NCBI RefSeq assembly: GCF_021290965.1
Contig: NZ_JAJOYT010000010.1
Span: forward strand, 62,001 to 126,000
Direction: 5' to 3'
DNA: 64,000 bases
Source: Rheinheimera faecalis
GTDB lineage: Bacteria > Pseudomonadota > Gammaproteobacteria > Enterobacterales > Alteromonadaceae
Part shown: piece after piece, positions 27,332 to 37,900 of the stretch
Layout: the number at the start of each line of letters is the position of its first letter
How positions within the stretch are numbered: the first letter of the stretch is position 1
Made by a program: the position numbers and the translations under genes
The notes under the pieces: generated by a model
The model's input: the letters and a program-made list of their open reading frames with translations, nothing else
Database searches by the model: none
What the model was told of the DNA's origin: nothing

Positions 27332-29428
27332 TTAGTTGTAGTGCTGAGCAGTCATATAAGCTTTAAATGCTTCTGCCGACAAAGGTTTACTGAAAAAATA
27401 GCCTTGGCCCATCTGGCAACCCAGCTGCAGTAGCTTGTCTTTTTGCGCTTCCAGTTCAATGCCTTCGGCTATTAACTGCAAATTCATCGATTGAGCCAGG
27501 GAGATCACGGCTTTGACTATTTCCATATCGCCTCTGTCGGTCAGCATTTCATGGACAAAGGATTTATCTATTTTCAGCACGTCGACCTGGAATTTTTTCA
27601 GATAAGACAAGCTCGAGTAGCCAGTGCCAAAGTCGTCTATTGAAATACAAATGCCGGCGGCTTTGAGCTGACTCAACATGCTTTGGGTTTTACTGACATC
27701 CAGCATCAGCGCGCTTTCTGTCACTTCCAGCTCTAATAAGCGGGCTGGCATTTGTAATTCTGTCATCAGACTGCAGATTTGTTTCACCAGCAGTGGGTCT
27801 GCAAACTGAGCTGCGGCAATATTAACCGATACCGGCACCTGATAACCCAATTGTTGCCAGATCAGACATTCTTTACAGGCCTGACGCAACACTTGCTGCC
27901 CCAGTTCGCCAATTAAACCTGTCTCCTCTGCCAGCGGAATAAATTCCATAGGAGAAACCCACTGACCCTGATGGTTTTGCATTCGTGCCAAAGCTTCGGC
28001 ACCCAATAACTTGCCTGTTTCTAAACAAAGCTTTGGCTGGTAATAGACTTGTAGTTGCTGATTGGTTAAGGTTTCACGCAATAGCAATTCCAGTTGATGG
28101 CGATGAATTATTTGCTGTTCCAGTTCGTCGGAAAAAAAGCTGGTTCTGTTGCGGCCTTCAGATTTGGCTTTAAACATAGCCACATCGGCATGGCGCATAA
28201 ACATTTCTATGGTTTGGGCGTCGTCCGGATAAATACTTACGCCAATGCTGACGGCCATTTGGTACTTTTTATCTTCCAGTACAAAAGGTTGCTGGAACTG
28301 ACTATGCACCTGGCTGGTGAACAACCCCACTTCTTCAATAGACCATAGCTCGGGCAGCACCAGCACAAACTCGTCACCGCCTAAACGAGCCAGTGTGGTG
28401 CCGGCATCACAAATAGAGTTCAGCCGCTCTGAAGCCTGTTTGATCAGCAAATCGCCGAAGTTATGACCTATAGAGTCATTCACATATTTAAAGTGGTCCA
28501 AATCAATCAGCAGCAAAGCCGATTTATGATGCAACTGCTCTGCTCTTTTGATGGCCTGTTCGATGCGATCGTACAGCAGTACCCTGTTGGGTAAATTGGT
28601 TAAAGGGTCGTGATTGGCCAGATGACTCATCTTCAGCGCCAGAGCCATACTTTCACTGACGTCATGAAACACCACTATGCTGCCAAGGCACTGACCTTTG
28701 TGATCAATTATAGGGGCGGCAGAATCCTCCACCTGAAACAACTGTCCTGTGCGCGATACTAACTGGCAATTTAACGCCATAGCCACTACACGTTGTTCTT
28801 TTAACGCAAAATAAATTGGGTTCCAGTGTGGCTCTAAAGTATGAGCATCCCGCAGTTGCATCACTTCTTCGATAGGGCGAAACAATGCCTCTTTCGCCAG
28901 CCAGCCTGTCATACGCTCAGCTATAGGGTTCATAAAGCTGATTTTTCCATCCAGATCTGTGGCTATGACGGCGTCACCAATAGAATCCAGCGTCACTCTC
29001 AGCCATTCTTTTTCTGCCTCTACCTGACGGCTATAGCGGCTTAAATCCAGCAGATTTTTGATGCGGATACGACAGGACTTTGCATGCAAAGGTTTACGTA
29101 AAAAGTCGATGCCCCCTTCAGATAAAGAGGATATTTCGTGTTCTATATCTATATGAGAGGTAATAAACACAATAGCGATATCGCGGGTAGCCGGGTCGGC
29201 TTTTAAAGCTCGGCAGACGGCAAGACCATCCATACCCGGCATTTCAATATCCAGCACAATGAGTTCGGGGTGGTGTTTACGCGCCAGCTCCAGTGCATGA
29301 GAGCCATCGGTAGCAAAATACAAAGTGGCCAAATCCTGCAGTAACTCACGTAATAGCAACAAGGATGATGCCTGATCATCAACCAATAAGATTTGCGCAG
29401 CCTTTGCGGCGGATGGTGTTATCTGCAT
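27332..29428 (-). CDS. Response regulator with PAS, GGDEF and EAL domains
   Basis: This 698-residue cytoplasmic protein controls cyclic di-GMP. The receiver domain (~12-125) has DD at 17-18, the phospho-acceptor Asp60 (LIVLDIEMPGMDG) and Lys112. A PAS domain follows (~140-260, ATDLDGKISFMNPIAERMTGW). The cyclase motif GGDEF is intact at 350-354, and the phosphodiesterase domain has EAL at 478-480 plus DFGTGYSSLSYLK. Both output motifs look functional, so the net activity cannot be predicted. It is divergent from the Hpt/hybrid-kinase genes across 134 bases, which makes them likely partners. Confidence 0.92.
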   Translation of the reverse strand: MQITPSAAKAAQILLVDDQASSLLLLRELLQDLATLYFATDGSHALELARKHHPELIVLDIEMPGMDGLAVCRALKADPATRDIAIVFITSHIDIEHEISSLSEGGIDFLRKPLHAKSCRIRIKNLLDLSRYSRQVEAEKEWLRVTLDSIGDAVIATDLDGKISFMNPIAERMTGWLAKEALFRPIEEVMQLRDAHTLEPHWNPIYFALKEQRVVAMALNCQLVSRTGQLFQVEDSAAPIIDHKGQCLGSIVVFHDVSESMALALKMSHLANHDPLTNLPNRVLLYDRIEQAIKRAEQLHHKSALLLIDLDHFKYVNDSIGHNFGDLLIKQASERLNSICDAGTTLARLGGDEFVLVLPELWSIEEVGLFTSQVHSQFQQPFVLEDKKYQMAVSIGVSIYPDDAQTIEMFMRHADVAMFKAKSEGRNRTSFFSDELEQQIIHRHQLELLLRETLTNQQLQVYYQPKLCLETGKLLGAEALARMQNHQGQWVSPMEFIPLAEETGLIGELGQQVLRQACKECLIWQQLGYQVPVSVNIAAAQFADPLLVKQICSLMTELQMPARLLELEVTESALMLDVSKTQSMLSQLKAAGICISIDDFGTGYSSLSYLKKFQVDVLKIDKSFVHEMLTDRGDMEIVKAVISLAQSMNLQLIAEGIELEAQKDKLLQLGCQMGQGYFFSKPLSAEAFKAYMTAQHYN

Positions 29429-29562
29429 CTGGCACTTCCCTGTTTTCTGTCCACTTTTTTAGTGTAGACGGAAAAATTAACCAGATGAAATTAACTGGAC
29501 AAAGCACGGGATTTTTCAGCTAAAGCCCATTATGCTGTGAGAAATCATCCGGGTAGCTTTCT

Positions 29563-30135
29563 ATGTTGTTTAATTTTAGTGTGCTCGAACAATTAATTGG
29601 CTTTTCTCAGGATGCGTTTGTGCATCTTTCTCCTGCTATAGCTCAGCTGATTGCATCAACTCCTGGCGAAATACAGCAGCTTACCAGGTCCTATCAGCAG
29701 CAAGACTCTAAAGCCATTGAGCACTCTTTACATAAGTTGCGTGGCAGTTACGCCACTTTAGGCGCAACGGCTTTACCTGAATTATCACGTCCGCTGGAAA
29801 TGCAGTTACAACAAGGTCTATTACCTTGTGCTAGCGCATTTACGAGCTATCTGGAATGTCTGGAGCAAACTTCAGCGGCTTTAAATTTATGGCTGAGCCA
29901 GTTTAACTACAGCTCAGACAGCAGCTTGCCTGACGTATTGCTGTATATCCAGTACCTTGAAAATAATGATATGCAGGCCTATAGCTTATTTCAGGTACAA
30001 CGAGCGGGCTGGATAGCCTATCTTGGGCCCGAAGACTTTGTGCTGATGGAGCAGGACATCATGACGTTAAACTTTATCGCGGCGGCAGAGCGCTTAAAAC
30101 AGCGCCTCAGCACACAAGGAAAGGGATCAGACTAA
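29563..30135 (+). CDS. Hpt (histidine phosphotransfer) domain protein
   Basis: This 190-residue soluble protein has an Hpt-type four-helix segment in its N-terminal half, with the phospho-acceptor motif SLHKLRGSYATLGA (His57). That is close to the canonical HxLKGS. The C-terminal ~90 residues are helical and I do not recognise them. It would relay phosphate between the hybrid kinase and a receiver protein. Its stop overlaps the kinase ATG by one base, and it is divergent from the GGDEF-EAL regulator. Confidence 0.78.
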   Translation: MLFNFSVLEQLIGFSQDAFVHLSPAIAQLIASTPGEIQQLTRSYQQQDSKAIEHSLHKLRGSYATLGATALPELSRPLEMQLQQGLLPCASAFTSYLECLEQTSAALNLWLSQFNYSSDSSLPDVLLYIQYLENNDMQAYSLFQVQRAGWIAYLGPEDFVLMEQDIMTLNFIAAAERLKQRLSTQGKGSD

Positions 30136-33100
30136 TGGTATGGCTTAAGCGTAACCTGCAGGATCTAGCTGCAATTTTGGTTCCGGCGCTGTTATTTGCA
30201 GCTATAGGATTCTATCTTTCTGCCCATTTTGAACAACGTCAGCAGCAGCAAAATCAGCAACGTATTCAACAAAGCTTAGATACTAAAGCCAATCAGCTGG
30301 CTGATGCAATAGTCGAAAAAATGACTATTTATCAATATGGTTTGCGTGGTGTTCGGGGGGCCGTGTTAAGTGCTGGTGCAGAGAATTTTGGTTATGCCAA
30401 TATGCTGTCTTACAGTCAAAGTCGTGATCTGACGACTGAATTCCCCGGAGCCCGTGGTTTTGGCATTATCCGCAAAGTAGCTCCTGCTGATGTCGCCGAG
30501 TTTTTGCAAAAAGCGGAAGCGGACAGCAACCATCCATTTTTATTTCGCCAACAAAACCCGCATCCAAATGACTTGTTGGTGATCCAGTACATTGAACCTA
30601 TGGCTGATAATGAAGAAGCCATAGGATTTGATATTGCTTCGGAGCAGATCCGTTATCAAACCGCACTTCAGGCTGTGCAGCAAAACAGAGCCGTGCTGAC
30701 TGAGCCCGTTACTTTGGTGCAGGCTCAAAGTAAAAAATCGCAGGGTTTTTTGTTACTAATGCCAATTTATCTGCAGGGCACAGCACCGCAAACTGAAGAA
30801 GAACGTTATCAGCAACTTTATGGTCTGGCTTATGCGCCTTTAACCATTGATGAGATTTTATCCAGTATCCAAACTGCGGATGCAGAAGTGCACCTGGAGG
30901 TTATAGATATTGCCTTTAATCCACAGCAGGCTTTTTTTAAAACTGTAGGGACAAACTCGGTTTTAACCGGGTACAAGGCTGAGCGTCAGCTGTCTATTTT
31001 TGGCCGCAACTGGCAAGTCAGGTTGCAGGCGACAGAGCATTTTGTTGCAGCCCTGAATTTGCAAAGACCGCAAAACGTGTTTTACATCAGCTTGAGTATC
31101 AGTGCCTTACTGATCGTGATTGTCGCTTTTATGCAGTTGACCTTCTCCCGCCGTCTGCAGTTATCCAGACACAGAGCTGTATTGGCTGCGATAGTGGAAA
31201 ATGCCAACGAGGCCGTGATTGGTTCTGATAAACAAGGACTGATTAACAGCTGGAACCCGGCTGCAGAACAAATGTTTGGTTACAGCGAAGCGGAAGCTAT
31301 AGGAAAAACCATTAGCGAACTGATTGTGCCTGCCTCGCACCAGGCGGAACAGCTGCAACTGGAGCAAGAGGTGAGGGCTGGCCGAAAAGTGCGTTACAGG
31401 CAAAGTGTGCGACAGCATAAATCAGGGCAGCAGTATCCTGTGTCATTAAACCTGTCGCCTATTCTGGATGAAAAAGGCCTGTTTATCGGTTCAGCCCTGA
31501 CGGTTAATGACATCAGTCATATCAAGCAGGCAGAGCAAAAGTTACAGCAAGCCAATGAAGAGCTGGAGCATCAGGTTGAACTGCGCACTGCTGAGATTGA
31601 ACGGGTCTCCACCTTACAGCGCAGCATTTTACGCAACGCCAACTATGCCATTATCACCACTGATTTAGATGGCATGATTACGTCTTTTAACCCAGCAGCA
31701 GAAGCGATGTTGCAGTACAAAGAAGCTGAAGTGATTGGTCGTTATGGCCCGGATATCATCCATGATGCGGATGAAATGGCGGAGTATTCACAGCAACTTA
31801 CAACACAGCTTGGCCATCAGGTTGATGCGGATATCACTGTGTTGGTTGAAAAAACCAAACAAGGCCAAACCGATAACAGAGAGTGGACTTATGTCCGTAA
31901 AGATGGCAGTCGCTTTCCTGTCCAGGTTGCGGTCACAGCTTTATTGGATCAGCAAAAACAAGTGGTGGGTTATCTGGGCATTGCACGGGATTTAACGCTA
32001 CAAAAAGAGCTGGAGTTTGAGCTGGCTCTGGCGAAAGTGTCCACAGAGCAAAGCCCGGATCTCGTCTTTTGGTTAAATGATGCCGCTGATGTGATTAAAG
32101 CCAATCCGGCTGCTTTAGCCTGTTGCGCCGACAAGTTAAGTCTGGCAGATCTTGCTTTGCAACTGGTGGGCGACAGGTTGCAGCAACTTATTCTGAGCAC
32201 AGAGAGAAAACGCAGTGTGCAGTTTGAAACCCAGTTTGAAGACTCAGAAGGTGTTTTGATCCCTTTGTCGGCAACTTTGTCCTGGATCCGTTTTGAACAG
32301 CAGGATTATTTTTATCTGGTGGCCCGTGATCGATCTGAGCAACACAAAAGGGAGCAGGAGCTGGCATATGCACGGCGACTGGCTGATGCAGCCAATGATG
32401 CGAAATCGTCCTTTTTGGCCAATATGAGCCATGAAATCCGCACCCCAATGAACGCTATTCTGGGTATGTTACAGCTGGTGCAGCAAACTAGTTTAACCAG
32501 CAGACAAGAAGATTATATCCGTCAGACTGAAATAGCAGCGAAGTCCTTATTGGCTATTCTGAACGACATTCTGGACTTCTCTAAGGTGGAAGCTGGCAAG
32601 CTGGAGATGGATAGCCATAGCTTTGAACTGGCGTCGCTGATGGAAGATTTGGGCACTATTTTATCGGCCAATCTGGGCAGCAAAGATGTGGAAGTGTTGT
32701 ATCAGTTTGCTGAAGATTTACCGCAGCTGGTGGTGGGTGATAGTTTGCGATTGAAACAGGTGCTGTTAAATCTGACTGGCAACGCCATCAAGTTCACCGA
32801 AAAAGGTGAAATAGTGGTGAGCCTGGAGGTGACAGAACGCACTGCAGAAGCGGCCAAAATTAAGTTTAAAGTCACGGACACTGGCATCGGCATGACAGAA
32901 CAACAACTGGCGGTGATTTTCCAGAGTTTCAGTCAGGCAGAGTCTTCTATCAGCCGTCGTTATGGCGGCACAGGTTTAGGCCTCGCCATCAGTAAAGGTC
33001 TGGTTGAACTGATGGGCGGGCAGTTGTCGGTGGATAGCCAGTGGGGCTCTGGCAGCTGTTTTGAGTTTGATCTCTGGTTTAACTGTTTAAGCCTGAATGC

Positions 33101-34598
33101 AGCTCAAGCCGACCTGTCTTTGTTACAGGATTTAAGAGTGCTGGTGGTAGACGATAACCAGCAATCCCGACAGATTTTATCTGAAGTGATGCGGCATTAT
33201 GGTTGTCAGGTTGATTTAGCCAGTAGTGGCGAGCAAGCATTGCAGCTGTTACAGCAACAAAATGGTTATAAGTTGGTATTACTCGACTGGTTAATGCCAG
33301 GTATGGATGGTTGGCAGACCGCGGAAAAAATCCGTCAGTTAGTGCAAGGCCCTGATATGCCACTGGTGATTATGGTGACAGCTCATGGCCGTGAATGTCT
33401 GGCGCAAAAACAACAGCAAGAACAAAGTCAGCATTTACTGAACGGTTTTATTGTCAAACCTGTCACCCCAAGCCGGTTGCTCGATGCGGTGTTGGATGCG
33501 CTGGCTGGTAAACAGATGTTTTCTAATGCGCAGCAAGAGGCTGCGCCACGTCAAAGTCGCTTAAATGGCTTACAACTGCTGTTGGTGGAAGACAATCCAA
33601 CCAACCAGATCGTTGCTTCGGAATTGTTAGGCAACGAAGGCGCTTTAGTGGATATAGCGCCGGGTGGCACTTTTGCGCTGGCGATGCTGGAGCAGCAACC
33701 GGATAAATACGATCTGGTGCTGATGGATATTCAAATGCCGGATATGGATGGTTATGAAACCACCAAACGTATTCGCAGCAAAGCCGCTATGTTGACCTTG
33801 CCTATAGTGGCCATGACTGCCAATGCGATGCAATCGGACAAACAAGCTTGCCTGGACGCAGGTATGAACGATCATGTTGCTAAGCCTTTTGCCATCGACA
33901 CCCTGGTGCAAACCATATTGAAGTGGTCAAAAACTCCGGTTGACCCCAGTTTGCCTGCCGCTGTAATTCAACAGCCATTACTTAGTCCGGCTCTGGTGGA
34001 TGCGGCTTTACAGCAAGGTGTGCAACTGAATTCAGCATTAAACCGTCTGGGCAACTCGGTCTCTGTGTATCATAAAACCCTGAAGTCTTTTGTCACTGAG
34101 CTCGACGCTGCGCTGATTAAACTAAAAGCCGGAGCCTCAGCCTTAACAGAAAAAGAATTGTATCTGTTGGCGCATTCTCTGAAAGGTTCAGCCAGTTCTT
34201 TGGGCATAGTGCGCTTATCCGAACCTGCAGCTGCTATTGAGCAATCGATCAAACAAAAAACGGCGTTGGATTTACCTAAAGCTTTATCAACTTTTGTTGC
34301 CGACGCTGAAGCTTTTGCTAGTTTTGCACCTGTGTTATTGGCGGAAACCGCGCCTGCAGAAGAAGAACCTATAGCTCTGATGCCCAGTGACACTGAATTG
34401 TCAGAACTGCTTGGCCAGCTACAATCTTCTTTGCAGAGTTTTAATATGAATGCTTTGGATCAGTTTTCAGAGCTGAAAGGTGCATTGCAAAACCTGAACC
34501 CAGAGTGGGTCAGTAAACTGGAAAGCGCTTTAGACCAATTGAATTTTATTCAGGCTCTGCAGTACACAGAGCAGTACCAGACATTACTGAAAAGGTAG
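30135..34598 (+). CDS. CHASE-type hybrid sensor histidine kinase with PAS, two receiver and Hpt domains
   Basis: This is a 1487-residue inner-membrane multi-step kinase. Domains in order: membrane helix ~12-30; periplasmic CHASE domain ~60-300 ([12 protein letters not shown]); second helix ~315-335; PAS ~347-465 and ~495-620; a third PAS-like segment ~630-735; HisKA with H-box His766 ([16 protein letters not shown]); ATPase with N-box [14 protein letters not shown] and GGTGLGLAI; receivers with Asp1051 ([12 protein letters not shown]) and Asp1198 ([12 protein letters not shown]); and a C-terminal Hpt with His1347 ([13 protein letters not shown]). All catalytic residues are present. It lies between the Hpt gene and a stand-alone receiver gene. 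The ligand is unknown. Confidence 0.93.
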   Translation: MVWLKRNLQDLAAILVPALLFAAIGFYLSAHFEQRQQQQNQQRIQQSLDTKANQLADAIVEKMTIYQYGLRGVRGAVLSAGAENFGYANMLSYSQSRDLTTEFPGARGFGIIRKVAPADVAEFLQKAEADSNHPFLFRQQNPHPNDLLVIQYIEPMADNEEAIGFDIASEQIRYQTALQAVQQNRAVLTEPVTLVQAQSKKSQGFLLLMPIYLQGTAPQTEEERYQQLYGLAYAPLTIDEILSSIQTADAEVHLEVIDIAFNPQQAFFKTVGTNSVLTGYKAERQLSIFGRNWQVRLQATEHFVAALNLQRPQNVFYISLSISALLIVIVAFMQLTFSRRLQLSRHRAVLAAIVENANEAVIGSDKQGLINSWNPAAEQMFGYSEAEAIGKTISELIVPASHQAEQLQLEQEVRAGRKVRYRQSVRQHKSGQQYPVSLNLSPILDEKGLFIGSALTVNDISHIKQAEQKLQQANEELEHQVELRTAEIERVSTLQRSILRNANYAIITTDLDGMITSFNPAAEAMLQYKEAEVIGRYGPDIIHDADEMAEYSQQLTTQLGHQVDADITVLVEKTKQGQTDNREWTYVRKDGSRFPVQVAVTALLDQQKQVVGYLGIARDLTLQKELEFELALAKVSTEQSPDLVFWLNDAADVIKANPAALACCADKLSLADLALQLVGDRLQQLILSTERKRSVQFETQFEDSEGVLIPLSATLSWIRFEQQDYFYLVARDRSEQHKREQELAYARRLADAANDAKSSFLANMSHEIRTPMNAILGMLQLVQQTSLTSRQEDYIRQTEIAAKSLLAILNDILDFSKVEAGKLEMDSHSFELASLMEDLGTILSANLGSKDVEVLYQFAEDLPQLVVGDSLRLKQVLLNLTGNAIKFTEKGEIVVSLEVTERTAEAAKIKFKVTDTGIGMTEQQLAVIFQSFSQAESSISRRYGGTGLGLAISKGLVELMGGQLSVDSQWGSGSCFEFDLWFNCLSLNAAQADLSLLQDLRVLVVDDNQQSRQILSEVMRHYGCQVDLASSGEQALQLLQQQNGYKLVLLDWLMPGMDGWQTAEKIRQLVQGPDMPLVIMVTAHGRECLAQKQQQEQSQHLLNGFIVKPVTPSRLLDAVLDALAGKQMFSNAQQEAAPRQSRLNGLQLLLVEDNPTNQIVASELLGNEGALVDIAPGGTFALAMLEQQPDKYDLVLMDIQMPDMDGYETTKRIRSKAAMLTLPIVAMTANAMQSDKQACLDAGMNDHVAKPFAIDTLVQTILKWSKTPVDPSLPAAVIQQPLLSPALVDAALQQGVQLNSALNRLGNSVSVYHKTLKSFVTELDAALIKLKAGASALTEKELYLLAHSLKGSASSLGIVRLSEPAAAIEQSIKQKTALDLPKALSTFVADAEAFASFAPVLLAETAPAEEEPIALMPSDTELSELLGQLQSSLQSFNMNALDQFSELKGALQNLNPEWVSKLESALDQLNFIQALQYTEQYQTLLKR

Positions 34599-34604
34599 TT
34601 ATTG

Positions 34605-35021
34605 ATGAGTGTCACCCCGTTACACAGTGCTGACAAAATAAAAATACTGGTAGTAGACGACCAGCCGGTGAATATTCAAATCATTCATCAGATGCTGAAT
34701 GCTGAGTATCAGATTTTTATGGCCACCTCCGGTGCTCAAGCTATTACTTTGTGCCAAAACAACCCGCCTGACTTGATCCTGCTGGATGTGGTCATGCCTG
34801 AATTGGATGGATTAGCGACCTGCCGTTTACTGAAACAACAACCAGAGCTGGCTCGCATTCCGGTGATCTTTGTTACTGGTATGCAGAGTCAGGAAGATGA
34901 AACTTTATGTTGGGAAGCGGGCGGTGCTGATTTTGTGATCAAGCCTGTGCATGCGGTCACTTTAAAACACAGGATCAAAACTCAGCTCAAACTAAAGCAG
35001 CTGCAGGATTTATTGCCATAG
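34605..35021 (+). CDS. Stand-alone receiver-domain response regulator
   Basis: This 138-residue cytoplasmic protein consists of a single receiver domain: acidic pair DD at 18-19 (ILVVDDQPVN), phospho-acceptor Asp61 (LILLDVVMPELDG), Thr91 and Lys113 (VIKPVHA). There is no output domain. I chose the ATG at 34605 over an upstream TTG at 34602. It closely resembles the receiver of the GGDEF-EAL protein at 27332. It follows the hybrid kinase by 6 bases and is likely the phosphate sink or diguanylate-pathway input of that relay. Confidence 0.88.
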   Translation: MSVTPLHSADKIKILVVDDQPVNIQIIHQMLNAEYQIFMATSGAQAITLCQNNPPDLILLDVVMPELDGLATCRLLKQQPELARIPVIFVTGMQSQEDETLCWEAGGADFVIKPVHAVTLKHRIKTQLKLKQLQDLLP

Positions 35022-35051
35022 CTTAAAGGCTGAATTAAAAGCTTAAGCGCA

Positions 35052-35978
35052 TCAGGAATAGAGCGCTAAAACAGCACCGCTTTGCCTGCGCATTTCCTGC
35101 TTTAATTCATCAGGTGCCAGCACTTTAGCTGCTATGCCAAGCGATAATACCCAGCACGCCAACGAAGTCCAGTCGCTGCAGTTCAGCGTCATCACCACAC
35201 CTTCAGCATGTTGTTGCTCATTCGTTATACCTTGCCACCACTCCCGTCTGGCTCTGTCTGCTGCTGTATGTGCAAACAGGATCTGTGCTTTCAGTTGTGC
35301 TGGCGGAGTACCGCTTTGCAAAAAGTCTTTAGCGTTAAAGTCGCCTCTGGCCTGAAACTGTTCAGCCTGAAGCTGTAAGTTGTGGATACGGTCGGTGCGA
35401 AAATCACGGTAGTCTTGTCGTAGTCTGCACCAGGCAATCAAATGCCAGCGCCCCAGGTAAAACACTAAACCAGCAGCTTCTACTTCACGCTGGCTATGAG
35501 TTTGACTGGCATTCTGATAATCAAAAGTCAGTAGCTGTTGTCGTGCTATAGCTTGTTGTAATACGGATAAATCCGCCTGCTGTGGATGTTCTGTCTGTGG
35601 AGTGGCCATGCCTTTGGCCAGCAGTTCCAGCCGGTGTTTGGCCTCATTGGGCAATACAGCTTTGATTTTATCTAAAGCCGACTGCATTTTTTCGTTATAG
35701 CTGTGGGTGGTCATACGCTGCGCCAGCATCACGCCGGTCGACAGTGCATAAGCTTCCTGTTCGGAGAAATTAACTGGTGGCAATAAATAGCCTTTCATCA
35801 GGCTATAGCCTATGCCAGCTTCGGCCAGAATAGGCACACCAGCCTCACCCAAAGCCGCAATATCCCGGTAAATAGTGCGCACACTTAAACCAAAGTGTTC
35901 TGCCATGGCTTCGGCTGTGCAGGTGCGGCGACTTTGTAAATACAAAATCAGCGCCAGCAGTCGATCAATACGATTCAT
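35052..35978 (-). CDS. YafY-type HTH/WYL transcriptional regulator
   Basis: This 308-residue cytoplasmic regulator has an N-terminal winged helix of the HTH_11 type (RIDRLLALILYLQSRRTCTA, LSVRTIYRDIAALGEAGVPI). A WYL-type sensor domain follows, with the LVFYLGRWHLIAWCRLRQDYRDFRTDRI region that names the family. WYL domains bind nucleic-acid or nucleotide-like ligands in studied members. It is preceded on the same strand by a small SnoaL-like gene 25 bases upstream. The end of the gene lies 30 bases from the convergent receiver gene. Confidence 0.87.
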   Translation of the reverse strand: MNRIDRLLALILYLQSRRTCTAEAMAEHFGLSVRTIYRDIAALGEAGVPILAEAGIGYSLMKGYLLPPVNFSEQEAYALSTGVMLAQRMTTHSYNEKMQSALDKIKAVLPNEAKHRLELLAKGMATPQTEHPQQADLSVLQQAIARQQLLTFDYQNASQTHSQREVEAAGLVFYLGRWHLIAWCRLRQDYRDFRTDRIHNLQLQAEQFQARGDFNAKDFLQSGTPPAQLKAQILFAHTAADRARREWWQGITNEQQHAEGVVMTLNCSDWTSLACWVLSLGIAAKVLAPDELKQEMRRQSGAVLALYS

Positions 35979-36003
35979 CAGTTTCTCTTGGAATAGGCTA
36001 TAG

Positions 36004-36327
36004 CTAACGGATCATCAGACGACTGATTTTGCCATCCTGCAAGGCAAATACATAGTTCAGCTGAATTGGGCTACCCTGAAACTGGCCTGATACCTTAGCT
36101 TTCACCCAGATTTCGCCATAGCTACGTTCTGCTTTTAGTACCTGAACTTCGGGTTGATATTTTTGTTGGGTATGCTGCAACCAGCCGCGGATGGACTCAA
36201 GTCCTGTCAGGTGCTGACCTTCATCAAAGACGGATGCGTCCGGGTCAAAACACTCGGCCGCCAGTTGGTTATTTTGGGCATTAGTCGCTGAAAAATAACG
36301 ATCAATAGTAGTATCTAACACAGTCAT
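36004..36327 (-). CDS. SnoaL-like/NTF2-fold small protein
   Basis: This 107-residue protein has the SnoaL-like (NTF2-fold) pattern: VLDTTIDRYFSATNAQNNQL helix, CFDPDASVFDEGQHLTGLES, IRGWLQHTQQKY, and C-terminal strands ending GKISRLMIR. The family binds or isomerises small hydrophobic molecules; the substrate here is unknown. An AAAGGAGCG ribosome-binding site supports the start. It is upstream of, and probably co-transcribed with, the WYL regulator. Confidence 0.75.
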   Translation of the reverse strand: MTVLDTTIDRYFSATNAQNNQLAAECFDPDASVFDEGQHLTGLESIRGWLQHTQQKYQPEVQVLKAERSYGEIWVKAKVSGQFQGSPIQLNYVFALQDGKISRLMIR

Positions 36328-36676
36328 GATGCGCTCCTTTTACTTGACCCTGTCAGCTTAGCAACTCAGACTGACAACCTTATGTCAGTAGCCTGAAGTT
36401 TTAATCCAGAAAAATCTGTTCGCAGTTAAAGTATTAGCTGTTTTGAGCCACAAGCCTGATGTCAGTAGCAAGGCATTGGCTGTTCAATTGATCCTTTTGC
36501 CTTTTATGGCTGTATGTTGTCCGGCACTTTGATTTTTGTCGCTGTAAAAAGACGTCTGACCGAATGTCAGACCATCTTTACTCAATCTTGACATTCGCTT
36601 CATTGCAGCGCTTTACAGGCTGAATTAGAGTAGGCCCGTTTTACTCATTTATAGTTTTGTTATAGGGATTTATGTT
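36328..36676. promoter_or_regulatory. Divergent promoter region of the RND pump with a palindromic operator
   Basis: This 349-base gap separates the SnoaL-like gene and the MdtA-like gene. GTCTGAC-CGAAT-GTCAGAC (36554-36572) is a perfect 7-bp dyad, and CGAATGTCA (36561) pairs with TGACATTCG (36589). A TTGACA -35-like box lies at 36588. ATGTCAG occurs three times (36382, 36459, 36564), twice as ATGTCAGTAGC. A TetR-type or similar repressor is a reasonable guess; none is encoded here. No gene is seen. Confidence 0.5.
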
Positions 36677-37900
36677 ATGTCTTTGCTGAAAAAGCCTGTT
36701 GTGTTAGCTGCTGGTCTGGCTATTGCTATTGCTGCTCTGTATTGGTTCTGGCCAAGTGCTGAACCTGCCGCTGGAGCAGGACAAGCTGCTGCAGGCAAAC
36801 CCGGAGCCGGACAAAAACCGGCGGGGCAAAGACCCGGAGGCCCACGACCTGCCGGCGCTGCTAATAATCCCTGGGCTATGCCTGTTCCTGTGCGGGTGAT
36901 TGAAGCGGGTTCTACTGATTTAAAAGTGCAGATTAAAGCCATAGGCACTGTGACACCTTTGAATACTGTGCTGGTGCAAAGCCGGGTGGCAGGTCCTTTG
37001 CAGCAAGTGTTTTTCGAAGAAGGCCAAAAAGTTGAAGCTGGCCAGTTGTTGGCTCAGATTGATCCGGCTGATTACAAAGTAGAATTGGCGCAGGCTCAGG
37101 GCCAGAAAGAACAAAATATAGCGCTGCTGAAAAGTGCCGAACAGGACTTAGAGCGATTTGCCAAACTCAAAGAGCAAAACACGATAGCTGCGCAGCAAAT
37201 GAATGCGCAGCAGGCTTTAGTCAGCCAGCTCAAAGGCGCTATTAAATCCAATCAGGCCGCTATTGATGCTGCTGCTTTGCAGTTGTCTTATACTCAAATC
37301 AAAGCGCCTATCAGTGGTCGTCTGGGATTACGTGCTGTCGACCCAGGCAACTTAATTCAGGCCAATAGCGCTGAAGGTTTAGTCACTATTACCCAAAGTT
37401 CACCTATAGCTGTGGTCTTTACTATTCCTGAAACTCAGTTGCAGCAAGTGCGCACGGCGTTTCGTGCCGGAGCAGCTTTGTCAGTTGAGGCCTGGGACAG
37501 AGCGGAACAAATGCAGCTGACCAGCGGTACTTTAACCACCCTGGATAACCAGATTGATATAGCCACTGGCACTTTGAAGCTGAAAGCGGAGTTTGCTAAT
37601 CAGAACGAAGAGTTATTCCCGAACCAGTTTGTCAATGTACGTTTAAATGTGGCAGTGCAAAGTGGTGCTGTGACTATTCCGCAAGACGCTGTGCAATATG
37701 GTGCTCAGGGCACTTATGTTTATATGATCGATGACAATAACAAAGCGCAAATCCGTTTGTTGAAGTTAGGTGCTGTAGATAACGGCTTAGTGGCTGTTGA
37801 AGAAGGTTTAAAGGCAGGCGATAAAGTGGTGCTGGAAGGGTTAGATCGTTTAAGACCTGACCGAGAAGTTGAGGTGATCCAGGACGCGCCTAAGGGGTAA
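36677..37900 (+). CDS. mdtA: RND efflux periplasmic adaptor (MdtA-type)
   Basis: This 407-residue protein is the membrane-fusion subunit that joins an RND pump to an outer-membrane channel. An N-terminal hydrophobic anchor (KPVVLAAGLAIAIAALYWFW) is followed by a Gly/Pro/Ala-rich linker (residues ~30-65). Then come the lipoyl-type barrel (VQSRVAGPLQQVFFEEGQKVEAGQLLAQIDP), an alpha-hairpin (~120-190, Gln/Ala-rich), and beta-barrel and membrane-proximal domains (YTQIKAPISGRLGLRAVDPG; FPNQFVNVRLNV). It is immediately followed by two RND transporter genes, the mdtABC order. No outer-membrane factor is encoded here, so TolC from elsewhere is implied. Confidence 0.9.
   Translation: MSLLKKPVVLAAGLAIAIAALYWFWPSAEPAAGAGQAAAGKPGAGQKPAGQRPGGPRPAGAANNPWAMPVPVRVIEAGSTDLKVQIKAIGTVTPLNTVLVQSRVAGPLQQVFFEEGQKVEAGQLLAQIDPADYKVELAQAQGQKEQNIALLKSAEQDLERFAKLKEQNTIAAQQMNAQQALVSQLKGAIKSNQAAIDAAALQLSYTQIKAPISGRLGLRAVDPGNLIQANSAEGLVTITQSSPIAVVFTIPETQLQQVRTAFRAGAALSVEAWDRAEQMQLTSGTLTTLDNQIDIATGTLKLKAEFANQNEELFPNQFVNVRLNVAVQSGAVTIPQDAVQYGAQGTYVYMIDDNNKAQIRLLKLGAVDNGLVAVEEGLKAGDKVVLEGLDRLRPDREVEVIQDAPKG

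Noticed and set aside
36670-36948. Minus-strand Pro/Gly/Ala-rich open frame
   Set aside because: It is the antisense of the low-complexity linker in the MdtA-type adaptor and has no start signals.
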